From the NCBI GenBank assembly GCA_963791805.1, contig CAWBTU010000003.1, positions 868,001 to 932,000 on the forward strand: DNA of 64,000 nt, written 5' to 3'. Numbering within the stretch: the first letter of the stretch is position 1; every line of letters starts with the position of its first letter. The notes beneath the pieces are model-generated. The model worked only from the letters and a program-made list of their open reading frames with translations, was not told where the DNA came from and did no database searches. Made by a program: the position numbers and the translations under genes. Shown in pieces: positions 9,168 to 18,282 of the stretch. Origin of the DNA: JACMJL01 sp963791805. Its GTDB lineage: Bacteria; Bacillota; Clostridia; Clostridiales; Clostridiaceae.

Positions 9168-9780
9168 GGGATTACTGATAACTTTTGAAGGACCAGATGG
9201 GTCAGGAAAGTCAACACAAGTTGAACTCCTAAAGGAATATTTAAATTTAAGGGGCTATGAAGTTATATATACAAGAGAGCCTGGTGGAACCTTAATAAGC
9301 GAAAAGATAAGGCATATTATTCTTGATAATACAAATGAGAATATGAGCGGAATGTGTGAGGCTTTACTTTATGCTGCTTCAAGAGCTCAACTTGTAAGTG
9401 AAGTGATAAAACCAGCAGTTGAAAGTGGCAAAGTGGTAATTTGTGATAGATTTGTACATTCATCTATTGTATATCAAGGAATCGGTAGAAATCTTGGAAT
9501 TGAAAGGATTAAAGAAATAAACGACGTGGCTATTGATGGCTTAGTGCCAGATTTAATTTTTATGCTAAATATATCCTATGAAGAAGGACTTAAGAGAAAA
9601 TCTAAGCAGAGGGAATTAGATAGGCTTGAAAATAGTGGTGATAACTTTCACAAAAGAGTTTTTGAAGGATACAAACTTATTGGACAAACATATGAAAATA
9701 TAATCAATTTAGACGCCAATAGGGATGAAGCAATTATCCATAAAGAAATAATCGAAATATTAAAAGGCAAATTAAATTGA
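9160..9780 (+). CDS. tmk: Thymidylate kinase
   Basis: It phosphorylates dTMP to dTDP for DNA synthesis. About 206 residues, with the P-loop FEGPDGSGKST, the TREPGGT block, the DR motif in VICDRFVHSS, and a LID region with RLENSGDNFHKRV. The ATG overlaps the end of yaaO and follows GGAGG at good spacing; an in-frame ATG 18 codons earlier would add unrelated residues. In Bacillus the next gene is darA; here a minus-strand block lies between. Confidence 0.95.
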   Translation: MNKGLLITFEGPDGSGKSTQVELLKEYLNLRGYEVIYTREPGGTLISEKIRHIILDNTNENMSGMCEALLYAASRAQLVSEVIKPAVESGKVVICDRFVHSSIVYQGIGRNLGIERIKEINDVAIDGLVPDLIFMLNISYEEGLKRKSKQRELDRLENSGDNFHKRVFEGYKLIGQTYENIINLDANRDEAIIHKEIIEILKGKLN

Positions 9781-9795
9781 TTTAATTTGCCTTTT
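9762..9795. terminator. Bidirectional terminator between tmk and the lipoprotein gene
   Basis: A perfect 15-bp stem (AAAAGGCAAATTAAA and its complement) has a TTGA loop formed by the end of tmk. T runs occur in both directions, and the convergent lipoprotein gene ends inside it. Confidence 0.88.
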
Positions 9796-11293
9796 TTATC
9801 ATTGTGGCAGGGGTCACGTTATTTTTATTGAAAGATTTGGTCCACGAATCTGTATAATAATCGCCAAGGGCCCACTGATCCATTATTAATTTTTCACCAC
9901 CCGCTTGCAGAACAACTTGAGCTAAGGGTAAAGGGCTTATTTGATTATTTGTAAGTTTATAAATTGACAAAATTGTATTAGAGAGTGTAATTAAAATATC
10001 TTTGTTTGGAGAGGATATTGCATCAACTGCATCAGGTACTTTTTCCTGTATACTACTCCAGGAAGGCGATAAATCATCATACCCGATAAGAATTTTTGGA
10101 GCGACGATGGGAACTAAGAAGTCCAATACACCTTTTGGGTCCGCTGACATGTAATTTAACCTGCCTTGCAATATCCAATGACCATTTTTTCTAAAAACAC
10201 CCCAATTATCATCTTGAACATCTTTTAGAGAACTTGATTTGTTATTTTGCAAGTTTGCATAGGCGGCAGCACTTTCTTTTAAAGCTGTACCACCAGAGGT
10301 AGATGTAAGTTGAGTAATTTTTATTGCAGCTTTAGAGTTTAGATTGTCTATGGGAAGTACTTGAAGAGAAGAACTAAAGGTAACATCTGATTCAAGCGAA
10401 GTACTATTTTGAACAGTTTTTGCTATGGATATATAGTCGTTTGCTGCAAAGGTGATTGCCTTTGATTGAACATATGTGCTGGTTGGAACAGAAAGTGTTT
10501 GGGCTTGCGTTCCAAAGGGAAACGCGTTTAAGTAGTCGTCATTTTTAATTCTTGTGGACTCTAATGTCCAAAACCCAGACATTCTTGGTAAAAAAATATT
10601 TTGAGTCTGATTTATTGTATCTAAGGTATTGTTTCTGAAACAAATCCAAAGGGTTCTATAAGAATAATCAATGTCAATTGGAGAGCTACTTTCAGAAGTA
10701 GCTTTCTTTATGGACCTAAGTCCAATCAAAACTCCTGACTTCTTTGATTTAGAAGAGTCATTGGCATCTACTTCTTCCGTTGTTTCCATTTTGGAAGCAA
10801 TAGAACTAGAAGCAGATGCATTTTTTGAAACTTTTTTTAAGAATAAAAACATACCATCTACATTAGTGATTATAGAGTTATCATCAACTTTCATAAATTC
10901 ATAGAAAAAGTTATTTTCAGAGGTTATTGTTATTATTTGAATTTCCTTTTGTTTAATATCTAGATAAGAAGGAGTTCCTTTGTAATTAGAAAATAAATAG
11001 CTTTCAGCATCAACAATTTTAGTTTTATATATAGGTTTCTTGCAGTAATTATTTCCCAAAGTAGCAATAGCAGTAGAAAATGATGCAATTGTATTATTCC
11101 AGGTTTTATCGGTACTTAGTTTTGATATGTCTTGTGGTTTAACATTCATAACCTTCCATTCACCTAAAATTGGGATTGAATTGTTGACAGGGCTTACAAT
11201 TTTGTTTCCTGTACTTAAATCATTATTATAGTTACATGAAGTAAAGATAATCATAAAGGTAAGTATTAATATTAAGTAAAAAGACTTTTTCAT
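9782..11293 (-). CDS. Predicted secreted lipoprotein of unknown function
   Basis: 503 residues begin with a lipoprotein signal peptide: MKKSF, a hydrophobic stretch, then the lipobox IFTSC with Cys near residue 20. The mature part has a Ser/Lys-rich linker around 155-190 and looks extracellular. I recognise no enzyme family. It is the last gene of a minus-strand set with a response regulator, a histidine kinase and a tiny membrane peptide, so it may be a target or accessory sensor of that system. Confidence 0.75.
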   Translation of the reverse strand: MKKSFYLILILTFMIIFTSCNYNNDLSTGNKIVSPVNNSIPILGEWKVMNVKPQDISKLSTDKTWNNTIASFSTAIATLGNNYCKKPIYKTKIVDAESYLFSNYKGTPSYLDIKQKEIQIITITSENNFFYEFMKVDDNSIITNVDGMFLFLKKVSKNASASSSIASKMETTEEVDANDSSKSKKSGVLIGLRSIKKATSESSSPIDIDYSYRTLWICFRNNTLDTINQTQNIFLPRMSGFWTLESTRIKNDDYLNAFPFGTQAQTLSVPTSTYVQSKAITFAANDYISIAKTVQNSTSLESDVTFSSSLQVLPIDNLNSKAAIKITQLTSTSGGTALKESAAAYANLQNNKSSSLKDVQDDNWGVFRKNGHWILQGRLNYMSADPKGVLDFLVPIVAPKILIGYDDLSPSWSSIQEKVPDAVDAISSPNKDILITLSNTILSIYKLTNNQISPLPLAQVVLQAGGEKLIMDQWALGDYYTDSWTKSFNKNNVTPATMIKKAN

Positions 11294-11307
11294 TTAAATT
11301 CCCCTTG

Positions 11308-11400
11308 CTATAGATACATTATTTGGCTTGCTGCAAAACAAAAAGTAATAGCAAATAACAGAACAGTAACGTTTCTTTTCATCTTTTTTATTTCATTCAT
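11308..11400 (-). CDS. 30-residue hydrophobic peptide
   Basis: The reading frame starts ATG with a GGAGAAAG site seven bases upstream and encodes MNEIKKMKRNVTV followed by a hydrophobic stretch (LLFAITFCFAA) and SQIMYL. It has a charged N-terminus and one membrane-spanning segment. It lies in the gap between the histidine kinase and the lipoprotein gene and ends 15 bases before the latter, so it fits the operon. Function is unknown; the peptide could be a small membrane modulator. Confidence 0.5.
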   Translation of the reverse strand: MNEIKKMKRNVTVLLFAITFCFAASQIMYL

Positions 11401-11493
11401 AATAATCTTTCTCCTCTACATTCATATAAATTTAGTATAGTGAATTCTTTATATGAATTTGTTACAAAGTGAATAAAAATTATTACAAAACAG

Positions 11494-12876
11494 TTACAAA
11501 GGTAAAGAAACATATACCTCAGTTCCACTATTTTCTTCACTAGTTATTTTAAGCTCACCATTATGCAATTTAATTATTTCGTCACAGATTGAAAGACCAA
11601 TTCCATTTTTTGAGTTACTGCTTTTTCCTTTAAAAAACTTTTCTGTTACTTGAGGAAGTTCATCAGCAGGTATTCCGCAGCCACTATCTTTAACAGCAAT
11701 AACAATAAAAGTATCATCTTTAGATATTGAAATTGAAACACTACCTCCTTGAGGTGTGAAATTAAAAGCATTATCAATAAGATTAATTAAAACTTGTTTT
11801 ATTCTATTTTCATCTATAAAAATTAAGGGAAGGAAGTTTTCATAAGTTAGTGTAAAGTCAATATTCTGCCTGATAGCTCTTGGTGTAAGTTGCTTTTTAA
11901 CATATTCAATAATGGTTGTTATATTTGATTCTTTTAAAGTCAGAACAATTTTTCCTGAAGATAGCTTGGAGAAGTCTAATAGTTCTTCAACTAGTGAGGA
12001 TAATCGATCACTTTCTTTTTCTATTATTTCTAGACCTTCCTTTATAGACTCTTTGTCTTCAAGACTTCCTGAATTTATTGTAATAGCCCACCCTTTTATT
12101 GAAGTTAAAGGAGTTCTAAGCTCATGAGAAATAGATGAAATAAACTCATTTTTTAATCGTTCATTATTAAGTATTTCGTCTGACATATAGTTTAGCGTGT
12201 CAGATAATTTTCCTATTTCATCGTTATATCTTTTAACAACTTTTTTATTGAATTTTCCAGAGGCCATATTCTCAGCTGCTATAGTTATTTCTTTTAAAGG
12301 CTCAAGTATTGTATTTGATAAAAAGATACTAAATAATCCAGAAAGCACTATTACTATTATTCCAGTTATTATTAAAATATAGGATAATCCGTCTATGCTT
12401 TTATTTATTTCTTTTAAGGAAGTAACAAATCTTAACACTCCAACTGTTTCAGTCCCTACTTTAAGTGGATATGAAACTGAAAGGACTTTTTCATTATCAT
12501 AGGATACATTACCTATCCAACGACCACTATCACCACTTAGAGCTTTATGATAGTCTGAAGTATTAATTCTCCCGTCCTGTATTGCACCAATGGAATCCAT
12601 TAGGATATTTCCATTAAGATCTATGACTTGAACTTCTGCTGTAGTATTTTTCCAAAACATATCTGCATTATCCCGAATATTTTCTTTTAATGAATCCGAC
12701 GAAAGATAACCATTATAATAATCAGCTGAAATTTTAATTTGATTGTATAGCATATCTGCAGCATTTCTATAAAAATACTGACGCAGGGATGTTATAAGCA
12801 TGAAATCTAGAATAATAACAGCTATAAAAATAACAATAAGGTGACTACCAACTAGCCTTGTTCTAATACCCTTCAA
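11494..12876 (-). CDS. Membrane sensor histidine kinase
   Basis: About 460 residues: a first membrane helix at LIVIFIAVIILDFMLI, an extracellular sensor of about 130 residues, a second helix at ILIITGIIVIVLSG, a HAMP domain, the phospho-acceptor His in SISHELRTPLTS, and an ATPase domain with NLIDNAFNFT, DSGCGIP and NGIGLSICDEI. I prefer TTG at 12876, ten bases after GGAGG at the end of the regulator gene. A longer in-frame ATG start at 12924 would overlap the regulator by 44 bases and its extra residues look like shadow sequence. It pairs with the upstream OmpR-type regulator. Confidence 0.9.
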   Translation of the reverse strand: MKGIRTRLVGSHLIVIFIAVIILDFMLITSLRQYFYRNAADMLYNQIKISADYYNGYLSSDSLKENIRDNADMFWKNTTAEVQVIDLNGNILMDSIGAIQDGRINTSDYHKALSGDSGRWIGNVSYDNEKVLSVSYPLKVGTETVGVLRFVTSLKEINKSIDGLSYILIITGIIVIVLSGLFSIFLSNTILEPLKEITIAAENMASGKFNKKVVKRYNDEIGKLSDTLNYMSDEILNNERLKNEFISSISHELRTPLTSIKGWAITINSGSLEDKESIKEGLEIIEKESDRLSSLVEELLDFSKLSSGKIVLTLKESNITTIIEYVKKQLTPRAIRQNIDFTLTYENFLPLIFIDENRIKQVLINLIDNAFNFTPQGGSVSISISKDDTFIVIAVKDSGCGIPADELPQVTEKFFKGKSSNSKNGIGLSICDEIIKLHNGELKITSEENSGTEVYVSLPL

Positions 12877-12880
12877 AATA

Positions 12881-13570
12881 TTATTCTCGCCTCCATCTAT
12901 AACCTGTGCCCCATACTGTTTCAATGTAATTTGGTTTAGAGGCTACATCTTCAATTTTCTCTCGTAATCGACGTATGTTAACATCAACTATCTTTAAATC
13001 ACCAATATAATTTACACCCCAAATTATATTGAGAAGAGCGTCCCGGCTAAGAGCTTTCCCTGGATTTTCAATAAAGGTTTTCATCAATAAATATTCTTTT
13101 GGTGTAACATCAATCTCAACCTGTGCCTTATAAATTGTTTGAGATCGTAAATCAATCCTAAAGGGCGGGGAGGAAAGTATGTTGTTATCATTTGCCAAAG
13201 CGCTTTGGCTTCTTCTCAAAATTGCTTTTATTCTAGCAACTAATTCTAGTGGATTAAAGGGCTTGACCATATAATCATCAGCACCAAATTCTAATCCCAT
13301 TATCTTGTCCATGTCTTGAGTTCTAGCTGTGAGCATCATTATCCCAATGTTTGCATAGCTTTTTCTAAGCTTTTCACAAACTTGAAAGCCATCTATGCCT
13401 GGTAACATTACATCTAGTAGAACTATTTCAGGGCTTTCTAAAGGAACTAGTTTCAAAGCGTCTTCTCCAGAGCCTGCTTCAATAACTGAAAAATTATTAC
13501 GTTCCAAATTAATTTTTATAAAACCTCTTATAGAAATTTCATCTTCTACAATAAGAACTTTGGTTTTCAT
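12881..13570 (-). CDS. OmpR-family response regulator
   Basis: 229 residues: a receiver domain with the Asp in VLLDVMLPGIDGF, the Thr in MMLTARTQD and the Lys in DDYMVKPFNPLEL, then a winged-helix DNA-binding domain (VTPKEYLLMKTF, VDVNIRRLREKIE, TVWGTGYRW). The ATG follows AGGGGTG at five bases; an in-frame GTG six codons upstream is less likely. It is first in the operon with the kinase, small peptide and lipoprotein. Confidence 0.93.
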   Translation of the reverse strand: MKTKVLIVEDEISIRGFIKINLERNNFSVIEAGSGEDALKLVPLESPEIVLLDVMLPGIDGFQVCEKLRKSYANIGIMMLTARTQDMDKIMGLEFGADDYMVKPFNPLELVARIKAILRRSQSALANDNNILSSPPFRIDLRSQTIYKAQVEIDVTPKEYLLMKTFIENPGKALSRDALLNIIWGVNYIGDLKIVDVNIRRLREKIEDVASKPNYIETVWGTGYRWRRE

Positions 13571-13772
13571 GGTATCACCCCTTGTCAAAACGTTACATAA
13601 TTCAATATAATTATAGTATATATTTTATTATTAAGTAAACACATAAGTTTTTTGAATGAAGCTTTAGTCTAATAGTAATTAAATAATAGATACCTAATCA
13701 AAAATATGATAAAATAGAAAATATAGTAAAGCTATAATTTATCAACATAAATTATTGAGAGGAAGGATTAAA

Positions 13773-14102
13773 ATGAAATTAGTTATTACTATCGTTCATG
13801 ATGATGATGCTGCAGATTTGCTGGATGCTTTATCAGAAAAGGGTTTTGGAGTAACTAAACTTGCAACTACAGGCGGATTCTTAAGATCTGGAAACACGAC
13901 TTTGATGATAGGCATAGAAAAAGAAAAAGTAGATAATGTTATAGAGGTTATAGAAAAGGTGTGTAGAACAAGGGAACAAATAGTGACTTCTCCTTCACCA
14001 ATGACTGGCTCTTCAGGGGTATATGTACCTTATCCAGTTGAAGTAGAAGTAGGTGGAGCAACAATATTTGTAGTTGATGTTGATAAATTTATAAAAATAT
14101 AG
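13773..14102 (+). CDS. darA: Cyclic-di-AMP receptor, PII-like (DarA/PstA/YaaQ)
   Basis: 109 residues, the normal length, with MKLVITIVHDDDAADLLDAL, the nucleotide-binding TGGFLRSGNTT and the C-terminal VGGATIFVVDVD. DarA is a trimeric PII-like protein that binds the second messenger c-di-AMP; its downstream target is not settled. The start follows GAGAGGAAGG; a longer in-frame start is unneeded. Directly followed by holB as in Bacillus, but the usual yaaR between them is absent. Confidence 0.93.
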   Translation: MKLVITIVHDDDAADLLDALSEKGFGVTKLATTGGFLRSGNTTLMIGIEKEKVDNVIEVIEKVCRTREQIVTSPSPMTGSSGVYVPYPVEVEVGGATIFVVDVDKFIKI

Positions 14103-14127
14103 TCTCGAAAGAAATGGAGATTTAATA

Positions 14128-15072
14128 GTGAGCTTTCATAATATAATTGGTCACGAAGATATTAAGAAACAACTCTATAATTCTTTAAATATGGGCACTA
14201 TATCTCATGCTCATATTTTTTGTGGTGAAGATGGAATTGGAAAAAGCAATCTTTCAAGGAAACTCTCTTTAAATATTTTAGGTAAAAAAGAGGATAAAGA
14301 GTATGCAGACATTATCCACTGGAGAGTTGCAAAGGGAAAGCAGTCAATAGGGATAAATGAAGTTCTTAATATGATAGATGAAATTAATAAGAAACCATAC
14401 GAAGGAACTAGAAAAGTTATTATAATACATGATGCTAACAAAATGACAGGTGATGCGCAAAATGCATTTTTAAAAACTATTGAGGAGCCTCCAAAAGGAG
14501 TATACATAATGCTACTTTGTGAAGGCATGGAAGATATATTAGATACAATAAAATCAAGATGCCAAATTCATAATTTGAAGAGACTAGACAGTAAATCCTT
14601 AAGATTATTTTTAAAGAGAGAGTTTCCAGAGCTTGAAGAAGATGCCCTTAATATAGCAATCTCCTTTAGTGATGGTAATCCTGGTAGGGCAGTTAGTTTT
14701 TTAAATGATGTAGAATTTACGGAGTTACGAAGTACCGTTTTAAATATAATCAAGCTAAGTACTACAAATAACAAACTGGAAATATTAAAGTATGAAGACT
14801 TCTTTTTGAAGAATAAAGTGATATGGAAGGATGTTCTAATTTCTTTTCTATACTATATTAGAGATATTTTAATATATAAGGAAACCAAAAATGAAACATT
14901 AGTAATAAACCGAGATAAAATTTTAGATATAAAAGAACTATCAGATGTATTTTCATTTAATAAACTCAGTGGTATGATAGAGATTATAAATGATGTAGCA
15001 GAAAATTTAAATAGAAATGTAAATATGGCGTTAGCAGTAGATGCAATGCTTTTAAATATACAGGAGGTATAG
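14128..15072 (+). CDS. holB: DNA polymerase III delta' subunit
   Basis: 314 residues with the clamp-loader AAA+ pattern: FHNIIGHEDIKKQL, the P-loop-like CGEDGIGKSNLS, KVIIIHDANKMTGDAQN, LKTIEEPP and a sensor-like SRCQIH. It helps load the sliding clamp during replication. The zinc ribbon of larger homologues is missing, as in many clostridial delta' proteins. The start is GTG with GGAG upstream; the stop lies one base before ricT, so they are co-translated. Confidence 0.88.
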   Translation: MSFHNIIGHEDIKKQLYNSLNMGTISHAHIFCGEDGIGKSNLSRKLSLNILGKKEDKEYADIIHWRVAKGKQSIGINEVLNMIDEINKKPYEGTRKVIIIHDANKMTGDAQNAFLKTIEEPPKGVYIMLLCEGMEDILDTIKSRCQIHNLKRLDSKSLRLFLKREFPELEEDALNIAISFSDGNPGRAVSFLNDVEFTELRSTVLNIIKLSTTNNKLEILKYEDFFLKNKVIWKDVLISFLYYIRDILIYKETKNETLVINRDKILDIKELSDVFSFNKLSGMIEIINDVAENLNRNVNMALAVDAMLLNIQEV

Positions 15073-15073
15073 A

Positions 15074-15976
15074 ATGGTAGCAGTTGTAGGCATAAGGTTT
15101 AAAAAGGCTGGTAAAATATATTATTTTAGTCCTGGAGATCTAAAGCTAGAAAAAGAGGACAATGTAATTGTTGAGACCGCAAGAGGAGTGGAATTCGGTA
15201 ATTGCGTTATTGGAAATAAATTGGTACCTGAAAATGAAATCGTTCAGCCTCTAAAAAATGTAATTAGGAAAGCTGATTTAGAGGATTTAAAAAGGCATCT
15301 TGAGAATAAAGAAAAAGAAAAGGAAGCTATAGAAGTTTGCCTTGAAAAAGTAAACAAACATAATTTGAATATGAAGCTTATAGATGTAGAATATACTTTT
15401 GATAATAATAAGGTAATTTTCTATTTTACCGCAGATGGAAGGGTTGATTTTAGAGAACTTGTTAAGGACTTAGCTGCAGTTTTTAGAACTAGGATTGAGT
15501 TAAGGCAAATAGGGGTAAGAGATGAAGCTAAAATGATAGGTGGCATAGGACCATGTGGAAGACCACTTTGTTGCGCTTCATATTTAGGTGATTTTGCGCC
15601 AGTTTCAATAAAAATGGCAAAGGAGCAGAATTTATCTTTGAATCCAACAAAAATATCTGGAATATGTGGAAGACTTATGTGTTGCTTAAATTACGAGCAA
15701 TCAACCTATGAATATACAAGAAAGAGACTACCTAAAGTATTTTCAATAATTGATACACCTTTTGGCAGGGGAGAGGTTATAGCTAATAGCGCCGTGAAAG
15801 AAGCTGTTAGAGTGAAACTTAATCAGGATGGAGAAGAAGTAATCAAAGATATTTCAATTAGTGAAATATCCTTAGTTTCGGGAAGTTTTGAAGGCACCAT
15901 TAATGAAGAAGAAATTAAAATTGAAGTTGCAGATATTGATCAAAAGGTTATTAAGGACCTACTAAAAGAGGACTGA
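15074..15976 (+). CDS. ricT: PSP1-domain protein RicT (YaaT)
   Basis: 300 residues carrying the PSP1 domain, with the Cys-rich blocks GPCGRPLCCASYLGDF and GICGRLMCCLNYE that in Bacillus RicT bind iron-sulfur clusters of the RicAFT complex. That complex helps RNase Y process mRNAs and influences sporulation and competence. The ATG follows GGAGG and sits one base after holB. Confidence 0.92.
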   Translation: MVAVVGIRFKKAGKIYYFSPGDLKLEKEDNVIVETARGVEFGNCVIGNKLVPENEIVQPLKNVIRKADLEDLKRHLENKEKEKEAIEVCLEKVNKHNLNMKLIDVEYTFDNNKVIFYFTADGRVDFRELVKDLAAVFRTRIELRQIGVRDEAKMIGGIGPCGRPLCCASYLGDFAPVSIKMAKEQNLSLNPTKISGICGRLMCCLNYEQSTYEYTRKRLPKVFSIIDTPFGRGEVIANSAVKEAVRVKLNQDGEEVIKDISISEISLVSGSFEGTINEEEIKIEVADIDQKVIKDLLKED

Positions 15977-15987
15977 GGTGATTTATT

Positions 15988-16191
15988 ATGAAATCAGCAT
16001 TTAAAATCAGCAACCTGCAAACCTCCGAGGATGTTTCTAATATCAGAAATGCAATATCAAAAATGGAAGGCATTATTGCAGTCCAGGTAAATAAAGATAA
16101 AAAAGAAGTAAATGTGGTTTATGATGATTATTTTATTAATGCTGAGGAAATAATTCTTTCTATTGAAGATTCAGGATACACTGTTTTATAA
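15988..16191 (+). CDS. Heavy-metal-associated-like domain protein lacking CxxC
   Basis: 67 residues with the HMA ferredoxin-like pattern (FKISNLQTSEDVSNIRNAI, EGIIAVQVNKDKKEVNVVYDD, SIEDSGYTV). Where metallochaperones have GMTCxxC it reads NLQTSED, so copper binding by the usual site is not possible. GAGGTG precedes the ATG; it sits 11 bases after ricT. Function unknown. Confidence 0.72.
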   Translation: MKSAFKISNLQTSEDVSNIRNAISKMEGIIAVQVNKDKKEVNVVYDDYFINAEEIILSIEDSGYTVL

Positions 16192-16273
16192 AAATAATCT
16201 TTATAAAAATAGAAAAACGTGATAAAATATTTAATGGATGGTTGTCCAAAACTTTAAGGAGGTGTAGTTTTTT

Positions 16274-16444
16274 ATGGCTTACAAAATTATAGATAGTTGT
16301 ATATGTTGTGGGGCTTGCGCAACAGAGTGTCCTACAAACGCTATTAGTCAAGGAGATGCTCAATTTACAATTGATGCTGGTGCTTGTATTGATTGTGGAA
16401 ATTGTGCTAATGTTTGCCCAGTTGGTGCACCAATTCAAGATTAG
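16274..16444 (+). CDS. 2[4Fe-4S] ferredoxin
   Basis: 56 residues with two clostridial cluster motifs, CICCGACATECP and CIDCGNCANVCP, and the typical MAYKIID start and GAPIQD end. It is a low-potential electron carrier for hydrogenases and oxidoreductases in anaerobes. AAGGAGG lies upstream and a strong terminator follows, so it is expressed as its own unit. Confidence 0.96.
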   Translation: MAYKIIDSCICCGACATECPTNAISQGDAQFTIDAGACIDCGNCANVCPVGAPIQD

Positions 16445-16453
16445 TTGTTATAC

Positions 16454-16481
16454 AAAAAGACCGCCGTTTGGTGGTCTTTTT
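16454..16481 (+). terminator. Terminator of the ferredoxin gene
   Basis: The stem AAAAAGACC/GGTCTTTTT is extended by GCC and GGT around a GTTT loop. It ends in five T residues, ten bases after the stop. Confidence 0.9.
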
Positions 16482-16626
16482 GCATGATTCATTGAAAATA
16501 GATACTTGTTGACATGAAAATAAATAAATCCTATACTTTAATGTATAAGAAGCTAAAGAAATATGTAAATTGTTCGATAATAGTATAATTGTGATTATAT
16601 TATTTACTGATTGGGGGAATAACAAT

Positions 16627-17416
16627 TTGAGTTCATTGATAGGTATTATTGGTGCATTTGTAATGTTGATAGTTGCATTTATTTTAGAAGGAGGAAAGCC
16701 GATTAAGCTAATATCGCTAACTCCAGCAATGATTGTTATTGGAGGTACTTTATGTGCTGTAGTAATTGCTTATCCTATGTCTACCTTGAAAAAGATGATG
16801 AAGGCAATAAAGGTAGCGTTTAGCAGCAAAAAATCTAATTTGCCTCAACTAATTTATTATTTTAAAGATATTTCCACGAAAACCAGAAGAAATGGTCTAT
16901 TAAGTTTAGAAACAGAAATTTCAGGGAGTACTGAAGTTGATCCATTTATTAAAAAGGGATTACAGATGGTGGTAGATGGTCTTGAACCACAGTCTGTAAA
17001 AAGCACTTTGGATCTTCAACTAGAGATGATGGCAGAACGACATCATTCATGTATTAGTGTTTTAGAAGCAGCAGGAGGTTTTTCACCAACTTTGGGTGTA
17101 TTGGGTACAGTTATGGGACTAGTTCAAGTTTTAAGTAATTTGTCTGATCCTGAAGCTCTAGGTGAAAAAATTGCAACTGCATTTATAGCAACTTTATATG
17201 GTGTTGGATTTGCAAATTTAGTTTACCTTCCACTTGCGGCTAAGCTTAAGAAGCTTGAATGCTGAAGATATTCTTGAAAAGATGTTGATAATTGAGGCTG
17301 TAACGCTTATACAAGAAGGGGTTAATCCCAATGTAATTAGTGAAAGGCTTAAGAGCTTTTTAGATGCAGAGGGTCTTGCTGAATATGAAAAATTAGATAA
17401 GGCGGTAGAAGCATGA
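16627..17416 (+). pseudogene. motA: Flagellar stator MotA, interrupted by a +1 frameshift
   Basis: The two halves read as one MotA of about 262 residues if one T of the TT at 17255-17256 is removed. Frame 1 ends LPLAAKLKKLEC-stop; the next frame continues LNAEDILEKMLIIEAVTLIQ. Four membrane helices, GTVMGLVQVLSNLSDP and TLYGVGFANLVYLPL are typical. MotA and MotB form the ion channel that drives the flagellar motor. The likely start is TTG after GGGGG; an upstream in-frame ATG would add 19 unrelated residues. Either a true disruption or a one-base sequence error; the intact motB favours error. Confidence 0.88.
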
Positions 17417-18171
17417 AGAAGCCAGTGGAGAAAGAAAATGGAGAAAGATGGCTACTCACTTATTCTGATTTAATAACTTTACTTATGATACTATTTGTAA
17501 TTATGTATGCTATGAGTAATGTTGATGAAGCTAAATATGCACAATTAGCAAGTTCTTTAAATTCAGCAATGGGTAGCGGTGGCAGTACCCCTACTATGAT
17601 AGGAGCAGGTGGACCATCTACGGCAGTTGTTGGAGTTGACAGTGTTGCTTTGGACGGCTCTTCTTCAGATGCATCAACTCAAGCTGAACAAACAAAGCTT
17701 GAGGGATTAAAGAAGCAAGTAGATTCATATTTGCAGAAAAATGGATTAGCTCAAAGTGCTTCAGCAACAATTCAAGAAAGAGGACTGGCCATAAGTATCC
17801 AAGATACTTTGATTTTTGATAGTGGTAATGCAGATTTAAAACCTGGTACTGAAGCTAAAATTATTGAAATAGGTAAAATGCTTTCCTCCATTGATAACTA
17901 TATCAATGTAGAGGGTAATACTGATAATGTAGCAATTAATACTAACAAATTTATGGATAACTGGGCACTTGCATCTAGCAGAGCAGACAATGTTTTGAGA
18001 GTTCTGCTTAAAGCAGGAATACAGCCTGCCAAAATTTCTTCGAACTCACATGGTGAAAGTAGACCTGTAGCAACCAATGATACAGCTGAAGGTAAAGCAG
18101 CTAATAGAAGGGTTGATATTGTTATATTAGATAATAAGTTTAGCACTTCAGAGAGTGCCAAGGCAAAATAG
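17413..18171 (+). CDS. motB: Flagellar stator protein MotB
   Basis: 252 residues: a membrane helix at about 17-38 with the ion-binding Asp in LLTYSDLITLLMI, a Ser/Gly-rich linker, and an OmpA-like peptidoglycan-binding domain (DTLIFDSGNADLKPG, NVEGNTDNVAI, ANRRVDIVI). It anchors the stator to the cell wall. The start overlaps the end of motA by four bases. Confidence 0.94.
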   Translation: MKKPVEKENGERWLLTYSDLITLLMILFVIMYAMSNVDEAKYAQLASSLNSAMGSGGSTPTMIGAGGPSTAVVGVDSVALDGSSSDASTQAEQTKLEGLKKQVDSYLQKNGLAQSASATIQERGLAISIQDTLIFDSGNADLKPGTEAKIIEIGKMLSSIDNYINVEGNTDNVAINTNKFMDNWALASSRADNVLRVLLKAGIQPAKISSNSHGESRPVATNDTAEGKAANRRVDIVILDNKFSTSESAKAK

Positions 18172-18180
18172 AGTAAAAGG

Positions 18181-18215
18181 TAAAAGGCTTTTCTGCTTTT
18201 AGGAAAAGCCTTTTA
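18181..18215 (+). terminator. Terminator of motAB
   Basis: The stem TAAAAGGCTTTTC pairs with GAAAAGCCTTTTA around TGCTTTTAG, shortly after the motB stop. Confidence 0.82.
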
Positions 18216-18282
18216 TATTTATAGATTTTTGAAATTAAAAAGTGTAGTATAAAATATGAATGTATTTTAAGTGAGGGTTTTT

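Noticed and set aside
12876..12924. Upstream ATG start for the second histidine kinase
   Set aside because: It would overlap the regulator gene by 44 bases; the TTG after GGAGG fits better.
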